In this document: positions 32,851 to 42,137 of the stretch, piece by piece
How the letters are laid out: the number at the start of each line of letters is the position of its first letter
Position numbering within the stretch: the stretch's first letter is position 1
Assembly (NCBI RefSeq): GCF_020171805.1
Contig: NZ_JAIVAF010000004.1
Coordinates: forward strand, 62,001-126,000
Length of the DNA stretch: 64,000 bases
Reading direction: 5' to 3'
Source: Guptibacillus algicola
GTDB lineage: Bacteria > Bacillota > Bacilli > Bacillales > Guptibacillaceae
Translations under genes and position numbers: made by a program
The notes under the pieces: generated by a model
What the model was told of the DNA's origin: nothing
The model's input: the letters and a program-made list of their open reading frames with translations, nothing else
The model's database searches: none

Positions 32851-34380
32851 TTAATTTGGCTGATTATTGTACTCTCCACCTAGTGAAAATGGTGAGTAGA
32901 CACCTTTGTAATCAATGATTGTTACCATTCCTCGATCAGCATGGTTATTATCATGACAGTGAAACAACCATTCACCTTTGTTGTCAGCTTTGAAGTAGAT
33001 CGTGTATGCTTCTCCTGGCTTAACGTGTATTAAATCCTTAACGATTGGCGAATCATATTTCTTCCCATTTATTGAGGCTACCTGAAAACGATGGCCATGC
33101 AAATGCATCGGGTGGTTCATGTTTCCTGAATTTGTAATATTCACCTTAACGATGTCTCCCTCTTTCACATCGATAGGAGGGGTATTAGGGAAAACCTGGT
33201 CATTAATTTGGAAGGCTACTCCTTCTCCCATATCCATGCCCATATTCAGTTCCATATCGTAGGTTACATCGGGTTCAGGTTCTTCGTTAAAGATTACTTC
33301 TTCACTTCCAAATGACGTTCCTGTTGCAACATCAGAGCTAGTTGATGACGTCGATTGCTTGCTTTCTACAGGATTTTCACCTTCACTAGATACAACTGGT
33401 ATCAAAGCACCATCTGCATTTTCTCCACCGGTTTCTCTGATTACCGTAGGTTCACCACTTTGTCTAGTGTATGCGACATCAATTCGTTCTCCTGGAGCAA
33501 TCTCAAGTACATTCGATGTACCATCCGGATTCTTAACCTTTTCACCATCAATTTCGATCACTCTCATTGCATCCTTTGGAAAGGCCAATAAGTGTTGCTG
33601 GTAACCAGCGTTAACAAATCTCAATCTTGCTGTTTCGCCTTCTTTTATAATAAATGGTTCGACCGCATCTCCCGATTTACCATTCACTGTGAACGTATCA
33701 TACATTTGTTCTGTATCAGCTTCTCCGTTCCCATTCATTGCACCCTTCATCATGCCACCCATATTGGTGATATCTCTCTTTTCTTGATAGACCGCCCATT
33801 CATCAAGGATGAAAGATTGCTCTTTTTTATATTCTTTTTCCTTCTCTTCAATAACAAGTGAGCCGTATAGCCCTTTATCTACTTGCTTAGAGCTATGTTG
33901 ATGGGAATGATACCAGTACGTTCCCGCATCATTCGCAATGAATTCATATGTGAATGATTTTCCAGGCTGCACAGCATTCTGAGTAAGCCCTGGAACGCCA
34001 TCCATTTTATTTGGAAGCAGCATTCCATGCCAATGGATAGTGACTGGCACATCTAATTCATTTTTTAAATTTATTTTTATGTAATCCCCTTCTGTAACAC
34101 GCAGTGGTTCTCCTGGGACCGTGCCATTATACGTCCAAGCATTTACTTTCTTCCCCTCACTAATCTCCCATTCAGACTCTTCGGCAGTTAAATTAAATGT
34201 CTTTACAGGACGCTCTTTTGGTTCCTGCGCATTCACTTCAAGAATACTCAAATCACCCTGTTTCACACCTTCTGGTAAAGTTTTGTCACCACTACTATTA
34301 AAGGGAGAATTTAAGAAAACGACTCCCCCAATAAGTAATAGAATTACAATTGCGATTGAACCAATTACTTTTCGTTTCAT
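32851..34380 (-). CDS. membrane-anchored multicopper oxidase
   Basis: 509 residues. An N-terminal hydrophobic helix without a lipobox should anchor or export it. The four copper motifs are present: HWHGMLLPN, WYHSHQHSSKQ, HPMHLHGHRF and WLFHCHDNNHADRGM, the last with the type-1 Cys, His and axial Met. Such enzymes oxidise Cu(I), Fe(II), Mn(II) or phenols with O2. A Met-rich stretch (MELNMGMDMG) near residue 375 resembles copper-handling oxidases such as CueO, so copper detoxification is a fair guess. A SHOCT protein and a permease lie upstream. Confidence 0.9.
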   Translation of the reverse strand: MKRKVIGSIAIVILLLIGGVVFLNSPFNSSGDKTLPEGVKQGDLSILEVNAQEPKERPVKTFNLTAEESEWEISEGKKVNAWTYNGTVPGEPLRVTEGDYIKINLKNELDVPVTIHWHGMLLPNKMDGVPGLTQNAVQPGKSFTYEFIANDAGTYWYHSHQHSSKQVDKGLYGSLVIEEKEKEYKKEQSFILDEWAVYQEKRDITNMGGMMKGAMNGNGEADTEQMYDTFTVNGKSGDAVEPFIIKEGETARLRFVNAGYQQHLLAFPKDAMRVIEIDGEKVKNPDGTSNVLEIAPGERIDVAYTRQSGEPTVIRETGGENADGALIPVVSSEGENPVESKQSTSSTSSDVATGTSFGSEEVIFNEEPEPDVTYDMELNMGMDMGEGVAFQINDQVFPNTPPIDVKEGDIVKVNITNSGNMNHPMHLHGHRFQVASINGKKYDSPIVKDLIHVKPGEAYTIYFKADNKGEWLFHCHDNNHADRGMVTIIDYKGVYSPFSLGGEYNNQPN

Positions 34381-34439
34381 TCAGATTCACCTCTTATTCA
34401 GTTATCTTTCTTGATCACAACAATAAAGAAAAGCGTAAA

Positions 34440-34471
34440 ATATGGAGCTCACTCGTTACTGAATGAACTCC
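34440..34471 (-). terminator. weak terminator after SHOCT gene
   Basis: 11-bp stem GGAGCTCACTC/GAATGAACTCC with two wobble pairs and a short T run on the minus strand. Confidence 0.5.
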
Positions 34472-34490
34472 ACCAAACTCATTCTACAAA

Positions 34491-34715
34491 TTAACTATTC
34501 AGTTTCTTTTTTAACTGCTCGTACTCTTCTTCTGTAATTTCACCTTTTGCTAAGCGTTCCTTTAAGATTTCCGTCGAACCTTTACTTGATTTATGACTGT
34601 TCGGTTTCCTCATCCAGAAAACAACAATGATAATTGCTATGATGATAAGAATAAAGAGGAATCCGAAACCAAAGAACCCCCCTCCCATTCCTCCCATTCC
34701 GCCACCGTTCATCAT
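34491..34715 (-). CDS. SHOCT-domain small membrane protein
   Basis: 74 residues: a Gly/Met-rich start, one membrane helix (FLFILIIIAIIIVVFWM), then a SHOCT domain (ILKERLAKGEITEEEYEQLK). SHOCT tails mediate oligomerisation. In Bacillota such proteins often accompany copper or multicopper oxidase genes, as here. AAAGGAG precedes the start. Confidence 0.85.
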   Translation of the reverse strand: MMNGGGMGGMGGGFFGFGFLFILIIIAIIIVVFWMRKPNSHKSSKGSTEILKERLAKGEITEEEYEQLKKKLNS

Positions 34716-34749
34716 GATTATTCACTCCTTTAATGTTTGTATTGCACAA

Positions 34750-36048
34750 TTACTCTTCTTGTTTGTACTTCAAGAAAAAATGTTCTCCAACAAAAATAAA
34801 GACAATAAAAATAACCGATACGGCTACAATCACCCAGTCTGTTGTTGCTTTAACCCACATGAAAGCGAGCAATACAATGGCATCTAGTGTCAGGGCAGTC
34901 AATACGATCCCTGATTTCGCATTTACCTTTTCACGGAGGTGCTTAAAGACTCCCCAGTGCACAATCATATCCATCACGAGGTAAAGAATGGCTCCGACTG
35001 AAGCAATTCTACTAAGATCAAATACAACTGCTAACACCATTGCAAGTACGACGGTGTAGACAAGGGTATGTTTTTGAATACGCCCTGGCATTCCGAAATG
35101 CTTATGTGGAATAAGCTTCATGTCTGTTAACATCGCAAGCATTCGAGAAACTGCAAAAACGCTTGCGATAATACCAGAAATCGTTGCAATAATGGCGATC
35201 GCTACAGTAAACCAAACACCATACTCCCCGAATGCTGGTCTTGCTGCTTCTGCTAAGGAATAATCTTTCGCTTTAATAATTTCACTTAACGGAAGGTTAC
35301 TCGATACCGCCCATGCAATGAGAAGATACACTAGTAAACTGATTAAAATGGAAGCGATGATCGCTCGTCCCACGTTTTTCTTTGGCTTTACGATTTCAGA
35401 CCCACTATTAGTAATGGTTGTAAATCCCTTAAAAGATAGAATCGTTAATGCAACGGCAGCGATGTTGCTAGCGATTGTAGACTCAGGTGTGCTAGCTCCA
35501 CCCTCCGCTGGAGTAATGGAAAATCCTGCGACCCACAGGCCTCCCATAGCAAAGATAACTAAACCAATTATCTTAAGTAGAGAAACGATCGAGGTAAATG
35601 TTTGAATAAAGCTATTCCCTGAAATGTTCACAAGGAAAGCGAAAAGCAATAAACCGACACCTAACAATGGAACAAGATAACTTGATTGTTCAACGTTAAA
35701 AATTTGCAGCGTATACGTACCAAATGTACGTGCCACAAGGCTTTGATTGATAACCATAGAAACAGCCATCAGCATAGCAGCTGATGCAGTTAACGTTCCT
35801 TTTCCGTAGGCTTTAACGAGAAACATTCCGATTCCACCTGCAGAAGGGTACTCGTTACTCATCTTTACATAAGAATAAGCGCTGAACCCTGTCACAATTC
35901 CTCCTGCGATAAAGATTAGTGGAAACCACATACCAGCAAGTTCAGCAACTTGACCAAGTAACGCAAATATACCAGCACTGATCATCACACCAGTACCTAA
36001 GCCAATTGCTCCAATTAAGGAAAGACTATTTTCTTTGTAATCACTCAT
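34750..36048 (-). CDS. APC-superfamily amino acid permease
   Basis: 432 residues, about twelve helices. The GAIGLGTGVMISAGIFALLG start is the typical unwound first helix of APC permeases. A glutamate or similar side chain in the loops does not fix specificity. GAGGTG precedes the start. The next gene downstream is the SHOCT protein 34 bases away, so they may be cotranscribed. Substrate (amino acid or polyamine) unknown. Confidence 0.88.
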   Translation of the reverse strand: MSDYKENSLSLIGAIGLGTGVMISAGIFALLGQVAELAGMWFPLIFIAGGIVTGFSAYSYVKMSNEYPSAGGIGMFLVKAYGKGTLTASAAMLMAVSMVINQSLVARTFGTYTLQIFNVEQSSYLVPLLGVGLLLFAFLVNISGNSFIQTFTSIVSLLKIIGLVIFAMGGLWVAGFSITPAEGGASTPESTIASNIAAVALTILSFKGFTTITNSGSEIVKPKKNVGRAIIASILISLLVYLLIAWAVSSNLPLSEIIKAKDYSLAEAARPAFGEYGVWFTVAIAIIATISGIIASVFAVSRMLAMLTDMKLIPHKHFGMPGRIQKHTLVYTVVLAMVLAVVFDLSRIASVGAILYLVMDMIVHWGVFKHLREKVNAKSGIVLTALTLDAIVLLAFMWVKATTDWVIVAVSVIFIVFIFVGEHFFLKYKQEE

Positions 36049-36159
36049 ATCAACTCACCTCTGCAACTTATTAATAAGACTATCCCCGTACTTTTTGCAG
36101 ATTTCATGCATTTTCGTAAAAAGAGAAAAAAACAATTTATTCCAAGCGCAATTGTTACT

Positions 36160-36199
36160 AAAAACCGCTACCTTTTTTAAAAAGAAAGGGTAGCGGTTT
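36160..36199 (-). terminator. terminator after TauE/SafE gene
   Basis: Perfect 11-bp stem AAACCGCTACC/GGTAGCGGTTT followed by Ts on the minus strand; it ends the sulfur operon. Confidence 0.88.
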
Positions 36200-36216
36200 G
36201 AGTATTTTGTTAAATA

Positions 36217-37008
36217 TTATCCTAAAAGCTCTATCCAAATTTTAATAGCTGTACCTAGTATCAATAGCGCTAAAATAATTTGGAGAATCTTCGTATTTAC
36301 TTTCTTTCCAAAGTTCGCGCCAAGAGGTGATGCGATTAAGCTAGCGACGATCATCACAACTGCAGGGATGAACAATACCTGTCCAGTAAATACCTTACCT
36401 GCTGTCGAACCTATGGAAGAAATAAATGTAATCGCAAGGGATGACGCAATCGTCATACGTGTTGGGATTTTCAATACTAACAGCATGATTGGTACAAGGA
36501 TAAATGCACCTGCTGCACCAACGATTCCTGCTCCAATTCCTACTAGGAAAGCAAAGGAAGCTGCTAACCATTTGTTAAAGGTTACTTGATCCATCGGTAC
36601 ATCATCAATATTTTTTTTCGGAATAAACATCATGATTGCAGCTATTGTCGCAAGTATCCCGTATACGAGATTCACGCCACCATCAGTCATAAATTTGGAG
36701 CCAAATCCACCGATAAAGCTACCGATCAAAATGCTAATACCCATATAGAGTATTAGTTTTTTGTTTAAATAACCGCCTTTTCGATATGCCCATACACCAC
36801 CGATCGTAGCGAATAGGACTTGCACTGCACTAATACCTGCCACTTCATGGGCAGTGAAAGCTGAAAGCCCTAAAAGTGCTGGGATATAAAGAAGCATTGG
36901 GTATTTGATAATCGATCCACCAATTCCGACCATACCTGATACGAAGGAACCAACGAACCCGATGAGAAAGATGACGGCTAAGAAATAAATACTATAATCC
37001 ATTTCCAT
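36217..37008 (-). CDS. TauE/SafE-family sulfite/organosulfur exporter
   Basis: 263 residues, eight hydrophobic helices. Paired [17 protein letters not shown] and [18 protein letters not shown] segments are the internal repeats of the TauE/SafE family. In cst-type operons this protein exports sulfite made when persulfides are removed. It is the last gene of the rhodanese-DsrE-TusA operon. Confidence 0.88.
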   Translation of the reverse strand: MEMDYSIYFLAVIFLIGFVGSFVSGMVGIGGSIIKYPMLLYIPALLGLSAFTAHEVAGISAVQVLFATIGGVWAYRKGGYLNKKLILYMGISILIGSFIGGFGSKFMTDGGVNLVYGILATIAAIMMFIPKKNIDDVPMDQVTFNKWLAASFAFLVGIGAGIVGAAGAFILVPIMLLVLKIPTRMTIASSLAITFISSIGSTAGKVFTGQVLFIPAVVMIVASLIASPLGANFGKKVNTKILQIILALLILGTAIKIWIELLG

Positions 37009-37027
37009 GTTTTCACCTTCTTGTCAT

Positions 37028-37053
37028 TTAAATAAGGACCCCGTGGGCCCTTA
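37028..37053 (-). terminator. hairpin between TusA-like and TauE/SafE genes
   Basis: Stem AAGGACC/GGGCCCTT with few Ts on the minus strand; a partial terminator that would reduce but not stop transcription into the exporter gene. Confidence 0.5.
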
Positions 37054-37061
37054 TTTTTTAT

Positions 37062-37289
37062 TTATGCTTTTTTTATCCAGAATTTTAGTACCCCATCTTC
37101 TTCTGTATCTTGAAGAAGTTCGTGACCACCAGATTTTACCCAAGCTGCGATGTCACTTTTTGCACCTTTATCAGTTGCGTGTACTTCAAGTACTTCGCCT
37201 GAGTTCAAATCTTGAATAGATTTCTTCGTCTTCACGATTGGCATAGGGCATGCCAGACCTTTTGCGTCTAATACTTTAGTTGATTCCAT
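37062..37289 (-). CDS. TusA-like sulfur carrier protein
   Basis: 75 residues from the ATG at 37289 (AAGGAGG eight bases upstream). LDAKGLACPMPIVKTKK holds the CPxP cysteine that carries persulfide sulfur in the TusA family. It lies between DsrE and TauE/SafE genes and is expected to pass sulfur between rhodanese and partner enzymes. Confidence 0.9.
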   Translation of the reverse strand: MESTKVLDAKGLACPMPIVKTKKSIQDLNSGEVLEVHATDKGAKSDIAAWVKSGGHELLQDTEEDGVLKFWIKKA

Positions 37290-37308
37290 GATAGAATCCT
37301 CCTTAATT

Positions 37309-37707
37309 TTAGAATGATAGCGTAATGTTAGCATCCTTCGCATAATCGATATAAGTGGCTGCACCGCCTACTTCGATCCCATCCACGAAGTCTTCCTTTT
37401 CAAGATTCATAACGTCCATTGTCATCTGACAAGCGATTAATTTAATACCTAAATCCTGCGCCACCTCGATCAATTCTTCAACAGATGGTACGTTTGTTTT
37501 TTCAAAACCTTCCTGGAAGTGCTCTTTCCCTTCAGGAATCGGTAGGTTCTTGTGACCTTCTTTATGAATTAAATTGAGACCTTCAAATGTAAAGAAGATA
37601 CCCACTTCTGCATCAGAAGCAGCTGCAGCTGTCGCTACGTTCAATACTTTATACGCATCAAAAAGACTTCCGTTTGCTGCGATAATTGCTACCTTTGTAT
37701 CTGCCAT
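37309..37707 (-). CDS. DsrE/DsrF-like sulfur transfer protein
   Basis: 132 residues. IIAANGSLFDAYKVLNVATAAAAS is the fold start, and LIACQMTMDVMNL holds the conserved cysteine that can accept persulfide. The last part (EVGGAATYIDYAKDA) is typical of DsrE-like proteins in thiosulfate/persulfide operons. GGAGG precedes the start. Confidence 0.85.
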   Translation of the reverse strand: MADTKVAIIAANGSLFDAYKVLNVATAAAASDAEVGIFFTFEGLNLIHKEGHKNLPIPEGKEHFQEGFEKTNVPSVEELIEVAQDLGIKLIACQMTMDVMNLEKEDFVDGIEVGGAATYIDYAKDANITLSF

Positions 37708-37765
37708 TAATAATTCCTCCGCTTACTAAAGAGTTTGTTTGTGTTTGTCTTTGTTAAGGCCTTCA

Positions 37766-37796
37766 TTTATAGGGAGTCATATTGCAACTGACTCCC
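37766..37796 (-). terminator. weak hairpin after rhodanese gene
   Basis: Perfect 8-bp stem GGGAGTCA/TGACTCCC in the gap between rhodanese and DsrE genes, without a good T tract on the minus strand. It may only adjust transcript levels. Confidence 0.4.
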
Positions 37797-37808
37797 ATCA
37801 CTTAACAT

Positions 37809-38114
37809 TTATTTCTCTACATCATCTTTCCATTCAAGCATGCCGCCTGTCATATTACGTACGTTGTAGCCTTTTTCATCTAACAATTGATAAGCTTTTC
37901 CACTTCGCCCACCTGAACGGCATACCATGATGTGTTCTCTTGATTGATCGATTTCATCTAATCTCTCTGGCAATTCTCCTAAAGGAATATGCGTTGCACC
38001 TGAAATCTTACCCTCTGCTACCTCTTCGTCCTCACGCACATCAATAATACTTACATCTTCATTATTCTTTACTTTCTTTGCTACTTCTTCTGGTTTAATT
38101 TCCTTCATGTTCAT
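37809..38114 (-). CDS. single-domain rhodanese
   Basis: 101 residues. VSIIDVREDEEVAEG and the active-site loop HIMVCRSGGRSGKAYQLL with catalytic cysteine are those of the GlpE/PspE-type rhodanese. It should move sulfane sulfur between thiosulfate, glutathione-like persulfides and TusA. First gene of the sulfur operon, with AAGGAGG upstream and CsoR/CstR-type operators in the promoter. Confidence 0.92.
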   Translation of the reverse strand: MNMKEIKPEEVAKKVKNNEDVSIIDVREDEEVAEGKISGATHIPLGELPERLDEIDQSREHIMVCRSGGRSGKAYQLLDEKGYNVRNMTGGMLEWKDDVEK

Positions 38115-38160
38115 TACCTCCTTGAGTATTACTTATTCCCCTAATTGCTCCATTCCATAA

Positions 38161-38176
38161 GTACCCGCGTGGGTAT
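38161..38176. promoter_or_regulatory. second CsoR/CstR-type operator
   Basis: GTACCCGCGTGGGTAT is a near-perfect palindrome of the CsoR/CstR type (TACCC-N4-GGGTA), in the leader between the promoter and the rhodanese start. Confidence 0.6.
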
Positions 38177-38221
38177 AAGGGCGAATAAAAAAATGTGATT
38201 TGTTTTGTTAACTACAGTGTT

Positions 38222-38250
38222 ATGGTATACCCCACAGGGTATTTTGTCAA
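38222..38250 (-). promoter_or_regulatory. sulfur operon promoter with operator in its spacer
   Basis: TTGACA (38245-38250) and TACCAT (38222-38227) on the minus strand with a 17-base spacer. The palindrome ATACCC-CACA-GGGTAT (38227-38242) fills the spacer, the usual place for repression by a CsoR-family regulator such as persulfide sensor CstR. No csoR/cstR gene is visible in the window. Confidence 0.65.
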
Positions 38251-38483
38251 ACGGATTGAAGAAGGAAAAAAACGACCATCCTAATACAATCCTTTTTAAA
38301 TCATTTTCATAAGTACTATTACCAGTTAACGTGAAAAGTTAAACATTTAATTTAAAACTATAATAATAAATTTATTGCGCTGAGCCACCCCAGCGCTGGT
38401 AAACTGCCTTCAAAATCATAAGACAAATTTCTTACTCTATTTGGAAGGTTTCCCTTTTATCAGCTCATCTAGATAATTAAAGA

Positions 38484-38520
38484 CAAAAAACGGGACTACT
38501 TAAGATAGAGTCCCGTTTTT
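38484..38520 (-). terminator. terminator of the pxp-acc-ycsI operon
   Basis: Stem AAAACGGGACT/AGTCCCGTTTT with a T tract on the minus strand, after the ycsI stop codon. Confidence 0.88.
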
Positions 38521-38550
38521 GCATAAAATTTTTATAAAACGCCAAACTGC

Positions 38551-39306
38551 TCATCCTTTTTCATCTGTGATCAGCATATGCCCCGGGGCATGCGTGATCA
38601 TGATCTCAGGCTTTGCGTTCAATCCAACAAACTGCGGCGTGACACCACAAGCCCAGAAAACAGGAATACGCTCTTCTGAATCAAACGGCGTGTACTCTCC
38701 GTAGTCGGGTTGCTCTAGATCATGTATACCGATTTCTGAAGGATCACCAATATGAACAGGAGCGCCGTGTGCGTTAGGAAAATCTGCCGTAATCCGGACG
38801 GCCTCGTCGAGCTCTTCTTTCTTGATCGCTCTCATACTTACGACCATTTCTCCTGAAAAACGGCCTGCATCATCACATGCGATCGATGTTTGATACATGG
38901 GGACAACTCTGTTCATTTCTTGATGCAGAAGACTGATGCCGGCGTCTGCGAGCGCCTTCTCAAAGGTGAAGCTACACCCGAGTAAAAAGGTTACGAAATC
39001 ATCACGCCAGTAGCCTTTCAAATCGTGCGTCTCTTCTTTTAAGATACCATGCTGATAAATCCGATATTTAGGGAGGTCTGTTCGAATATCTGCATCTGCC
39101 ACATTCGGTTTTACCTCACCCGCTTCAATGACATCTACTAATGGACATGGTTTTGGATTCCGTTCACAAAACAAAAGGAAATCCGCTGCGTACTCTTTTG
39201 GAAGTGTAATCATGTTTGCCTGCAGATACCCATCACACATGCCTGAAGTCGTTCCCTTGTCGGTTTGATCTCTGAATCGTAGACGCTGCTCGCTAGGTTG
39301 CAACAT
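38551..39306 (-). CDS. ycsI: DUF1445 putative hydro-lyase (YcsI-like)
   Basis: 251 residues from the ATG at 39306 (AGGAGG eight bases upstream). MCDGYLQANMITLPKEYA, FLLGCSFTFEKAL and the C-terminal VFWACGVTPQFV segment are the conserved parts of DUF1445. The family is related to the mammalian D-glutamate cyclase DGLUCY, which interconverts D-glutamate and 5-oxo-D-proline, so the location in a 5-oxoprolinase operon fits. The reaction here is inferred. Confidence 0.85.
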   Translation of the reverse strand: MLQPSEQRLRFRDQTDKGTTSGMCDGYLQANMITLPKEYAADFLLFCERNPKPCPLVDVIEAGEVKPNVADADIRTDLPKYRIYQHGILKEETHDLKGYWRDDFVTFLLGCSFTFEKALADAGISLLHQEMNRVVPMYQTSIACDDAGRFSGEMVVSMRAIKKEELDEAVRITADFPNAHGAPVHIGDPSEIGIHDLEQPDYGEYTPFDSEERIPVFWACGVTPQFVGLNAKPEIMITHAPGHMLITDEKG

Positions 39307-39321
39307 CACACTCGCCTCCTT

Positions 39322-40665
39322 TTAAAGCTCATAAATCTCAAGAAACTTTGTATTAAAGTCACCTTCCGCAAACTTTTCGTGCTTTACAAGCTTTTGATGA
39401 AATGGAATCGTTGTCTTGATTCCTTTGATCTTGAACTCACTTAGTGCACGCTTCATCCGTTGCATCGCTTCTTCACGTGTCGCACCATAAGTGATGAGTT
39501 TGGCTACCATCGAATCATAAAAAGGTGGTATCACATAGCCAGGATACATAGCTGAGTCAACTCGGACTCCAAAACCTCCCGGTGGCAAATAGGTCTCCAC
39601 TTTTCCTGCAGAAGGCATGAAGTTTTGATCAGGGTCTTCCGCATTGATCCGACACTCCATCGACCAGCCTTTAAGCGCAATGTCATCCTGCGTAATGGGT
39701 AACTCCTCACCGTTCGCAACCTTGATCATTTCTTTGATCAAATCCACTCCCGTCACCATTTCCGTTACAGGATGCTCAACCTGAATACGTGTATTCATTT
39801 CCATAAAGTAATAATGACCGTCTTCATCATAGATGAATTCAACGGTACCTGCACCTGAATAGTTCACTGCCTTTGCAGCGCGAACTGCCGCTTCACCCAT
39901 TTCATTTCGAATGGATTCGTCAAGCGCTGGTGAAGGTGTCTCTTCCACTAGCTTCTGCATACGCCTTTGGATTGAACAATCACGCTCACCTAGATGAACG
40001 ACATTCCCGTAGTTATCTGCAAGAACTTGAATTTCAATATGACGGAAGTTTTCTATGAACTTTTCTATGTAGACACCTGGATTTCCAAACGCCTTTGCTG
40101 CTTCCTGTTGGGTAACATTGATGGCTTTGATTAATTCCTGTTCTTCTTTTACTACACGAATTCCCTTACCGCCACCACCAGCTGTTGCTTTTATAATGAC
40201 CGGATAGCCCATCTCAGCTGCAAGTTCAACGGCATGCTGGTTGTATTCGATAATGCCATTTGAGCCTGGTACGACAGGAACACCGGCTTCTTTCATCGTT
40301 TCTCGCGCTACATCTTTCGTTCCCATCCTGTTAATAGCTGTACTACTAGGTCCGATAAACGTGATGTTACAGTCCTCACAGATTTCAGCGAACTCCGCAT
40401 TCTCTGATAGAAATCCGTAACCAGGATGAATAGCGTCCACACCACCATTGACTGCAGCTGTCATGATGTTGGTCATATTCAAATAGCTATCTTTCGAATA
40501 CGTTGGTCCTATACAATAGCTTTCATCTGCTAATTCCACATGAAGAGCGTCACGATCAGCTTCTGAATAAACCGCAACTGCTTTTAGGTCAAGTTCGTGA
40601 CATGCTCTGATAATGCGAACGGCAATTTCTCCACGATTTGCGACTAACACTTTTTTAATCCCCAT
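39322..40665 (-). CDS. accC: biotin carboxylase subunit (AccC-like)
   Basis: 447 residues, normal AccC length. [18 protein letters not shown] start, the ATP-grasp glycine loop [14 protein letters not shown], and [15 protein letters not shown] near 290 are present. It carboxylates biotin on the carrier protein with ATP and bicarbonate. It sits in the pxp operon with a biotin carrier gene but without accA/accD; PxpB/PxpC are homologous to the carboxyltransferase region of urea carboxylase, so the partner may be there. It is probably a paralogue of the fatty-acid accC elsewhere. Confidence 0.92.
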   Translation of the reverse strand: MGIKKVLVANRGEIAVRIIRACHELDLKAVAVYSEADRDALHVELADESYCIGPTYSKDSYLNMTNIMTAAVNGGVDAIHPGYGFLSENAEFAEICEDCNITFIGPSSTAINRMGTKDVARETMKEAGVPVVPGSNGIIEYNQHAVELAAEMGYPVIIKATAGGGGKGIRVVKEEQELIKAINVTQQEAAKAFGNPGVYIEKFIENFRHIEIQVLADNYGNVVHLGERDCSIQRRMQKLVEETPSPALDESIRNEMGEAAVRAAKAVNYSGAGTVEFIYDEDGHYYFMEMNTRIQVEHPVTEMVTGVDLIKEMIKVANGEELPITQDDIALKGWSMECRINAEDPDQNFMPSAGKVETYLPPGGFGVRVDSAMYPGYVIPPFYDSMVAKLITYGATREEAMQRMKRALSEFKIKGIKTTIPFHQKLVKHEKFAEGDFNTKFLEIYEL

Positions 40666-40676
40666 ATGACCCTCTC

Positions 40677-41162
40677 CTATTCTGGTTTCACTTTGAATAG
40701 TGGTTGTCCGAATTCCACTAGATCACCATTGTTAGCAAGAAGCTCAACGATTTCTCCATTAACATCAGCATGCACATCGTTGAACATCTTCATCGCTTCT
40801 AACACGCACACAACTGTATCTTCTTCCACTGCATCTCCTACTTGTACAAATACCTCTTCTTCTGGAGAAGGAGACGTATAGAACATTCCGACCATAGGAG
40901 CCTTCACCGTTTGCACGTCGCTATCTGACTTACTTGGTGTTGGTTGTTCTTCTTTCTCTTTCTGAGATTCTGAAGAACCTTCTGATTTACTCGTCTGTAC
41001 TTCACGCTCTCCGACCTTATCGTTCACCGCGTTGTCCTGTGTTCCATTAGGATTTTGATTCTTCACTTTCACAACGAGACCATCTTGCTCATAGTGCACT
41101 TCATCGACTGTTGTCCCGTCCATGTTCTTGATGATATCGATAATTTCTTTTGACTGTAACAT
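40677..41162 (-). CDS. accB: biotin carboxyl carrier protein (AccB-like)
   Basis: 161 residues. The C-terminal domain has the biotinylation site [14 protein letters not shown] with the lysine in AMKM; the linker is rich in Ser, Glu and Lys (residues ~45-85). The N-terminal ~40 residues are helical and acidic as in AccB. It lies 11 bases upstream of the biotin carboxylase gene. Confidence 0.92.
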   Translation of the reverse strand: MLQSKEIIDIIKNMDGTTVDEVHYEQDGLVVKVKNQNPNGTQDNAVNDKVGEREVQTSKSEGSSESQKEKEEQPTPSKSDSDVQTVKAPMVGMFYTSPSPEEEVFVQVGDAVEEDTVVCVLEAMKMFNDVHADVNGEIVELLANNGDLVEFGQPLFKVKPE

Positions 41163-41189
41163 CTAGCATTCTCCTTTTCGATCGATGCG

Positions 41190-42137
41190 CTATCCTGACA
41201 CCTTTTCTAATGTTCGAATAAACCTGTCGTTACGTTCATAGATTTCTTGAGCTTCCTCAACCGACACTTCCTGAAAACGAATCTTACACCCTGGCATCGC
41301 CTGAGCGAGGGACGAAATATCGTTCGAAATAACGGTCGCAATTCTCGTATATCCTCCTGTCGTCTGACGGTCAGACATGAGTATGATCGGTTCGCCGTTC
41401 GCAGGTACTTGAATACCGCCTAGAGGAATCGCCTCTGAGATGATGTCAGCAGACGTTTCATGCTCGAGTGTCGGCCCCGTCACACGGTAACCCATTCTGT
41501 CTGACTTCGGAGTGACCTCATACGTTGAGGACAGAAAGGTTTCGACTGCCTCGTCCGTAAACGCATGAAGATGTGGTCCCATCACGACTCGAATCGTTAT
41601 TTCTTTTTCATAAGTTGGAACTTCATCGTAATGCAGTGCACGCCCTCTTTTTCCCTTGGCGTTTCTAGCACTTTTAAGAACGTCTCCTCTCTCAAGCGCT
41701 CGTCCTTCAAATCCACCGATACCTGCTTTTAGGTAAGTAGATTTACTTCCCATCACGATCGGAATATCAAATCCACCTGCAACGCTAATATACGACCGCG
41801 CACCTTCTACAGGCTGTCCAAACTCAAGTCTGTCTCCTGCATTCACTTCAAAGCTCTTCCACATCGGTACATTCTTACCGTTTACGGTTGGTGAAAGGTT
41901 TCCACCGCAAATAGCGATTATGGCGTCTCCAAGCACTTCTAGTTTCGGTCCCATAACCGTCACTTCTAGGACAGCTTCATCACCCTTGTTTCCAACGAGA
42001 AAATTAGAGATATTCATCGAAAATGAATCCATCGCGCCAGCTACTACGATACCGTACTGCTGGTAACCTACACGACCATGATCTTGAATTGTCGTTAAAA
42101 GGCCTGGCTTTTTCACTTTAAACAAGTCATTAGACAT
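41190..42137 (-). CDS. pxpC: 5-oxoprolinase subunit C (PxpC/KipA)
   Basis: 315 residues from the ATG at 42137 (GGAG nine bases upstream), overlapping pxpA by eight bases. LLTTIQDHGRVGYQQYGI, MDSFSMNISNFLVGN and the final IILMSDRQTTGGYTRIA segment are diagnostic of the KipA/PxpC (urea-amidolyase C-terminal-like) family. With PxpA and PxpB it opens 5-oxoproline to glutamate using ATP. Homologous to a carboxyltransferase part of urea carboxylase. Confidence 0.93.
   Translation of the reverse strand: MSNDLFKVKKPGLLTTIQDHGRVGYQQYGIVVAGAMDSFSMNISNFLVGNKGDEAVLEVTVMGPKLEVLGDAIIAICGGNLSPTVNGKNVPMWKSFEVNAGDRLEFGQPVEGARSYISVAGGFDIPIVMGSKSTYLKAGIGGFEGRALERGDVLKSARNAKGKRGRALHYDEVPTYEKEITIRVVMGPHLHAFTDEAVETFLSSTYEVTPKSDRMGYRVTGPTLEHETSADIISEAIPLGGIQVPANGEPIILMSDRQTTGGYTRIATVISNDISSLAQAMPGCKIRFQEVSVEEAQEIYERNDRFIRTLEKVSG

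Noticed and set aside
33355-34414. Plus-strand ORFs within the multicopper oxidase
   Set aside because: All are antisense to four intact copper motifs on the minus strand.
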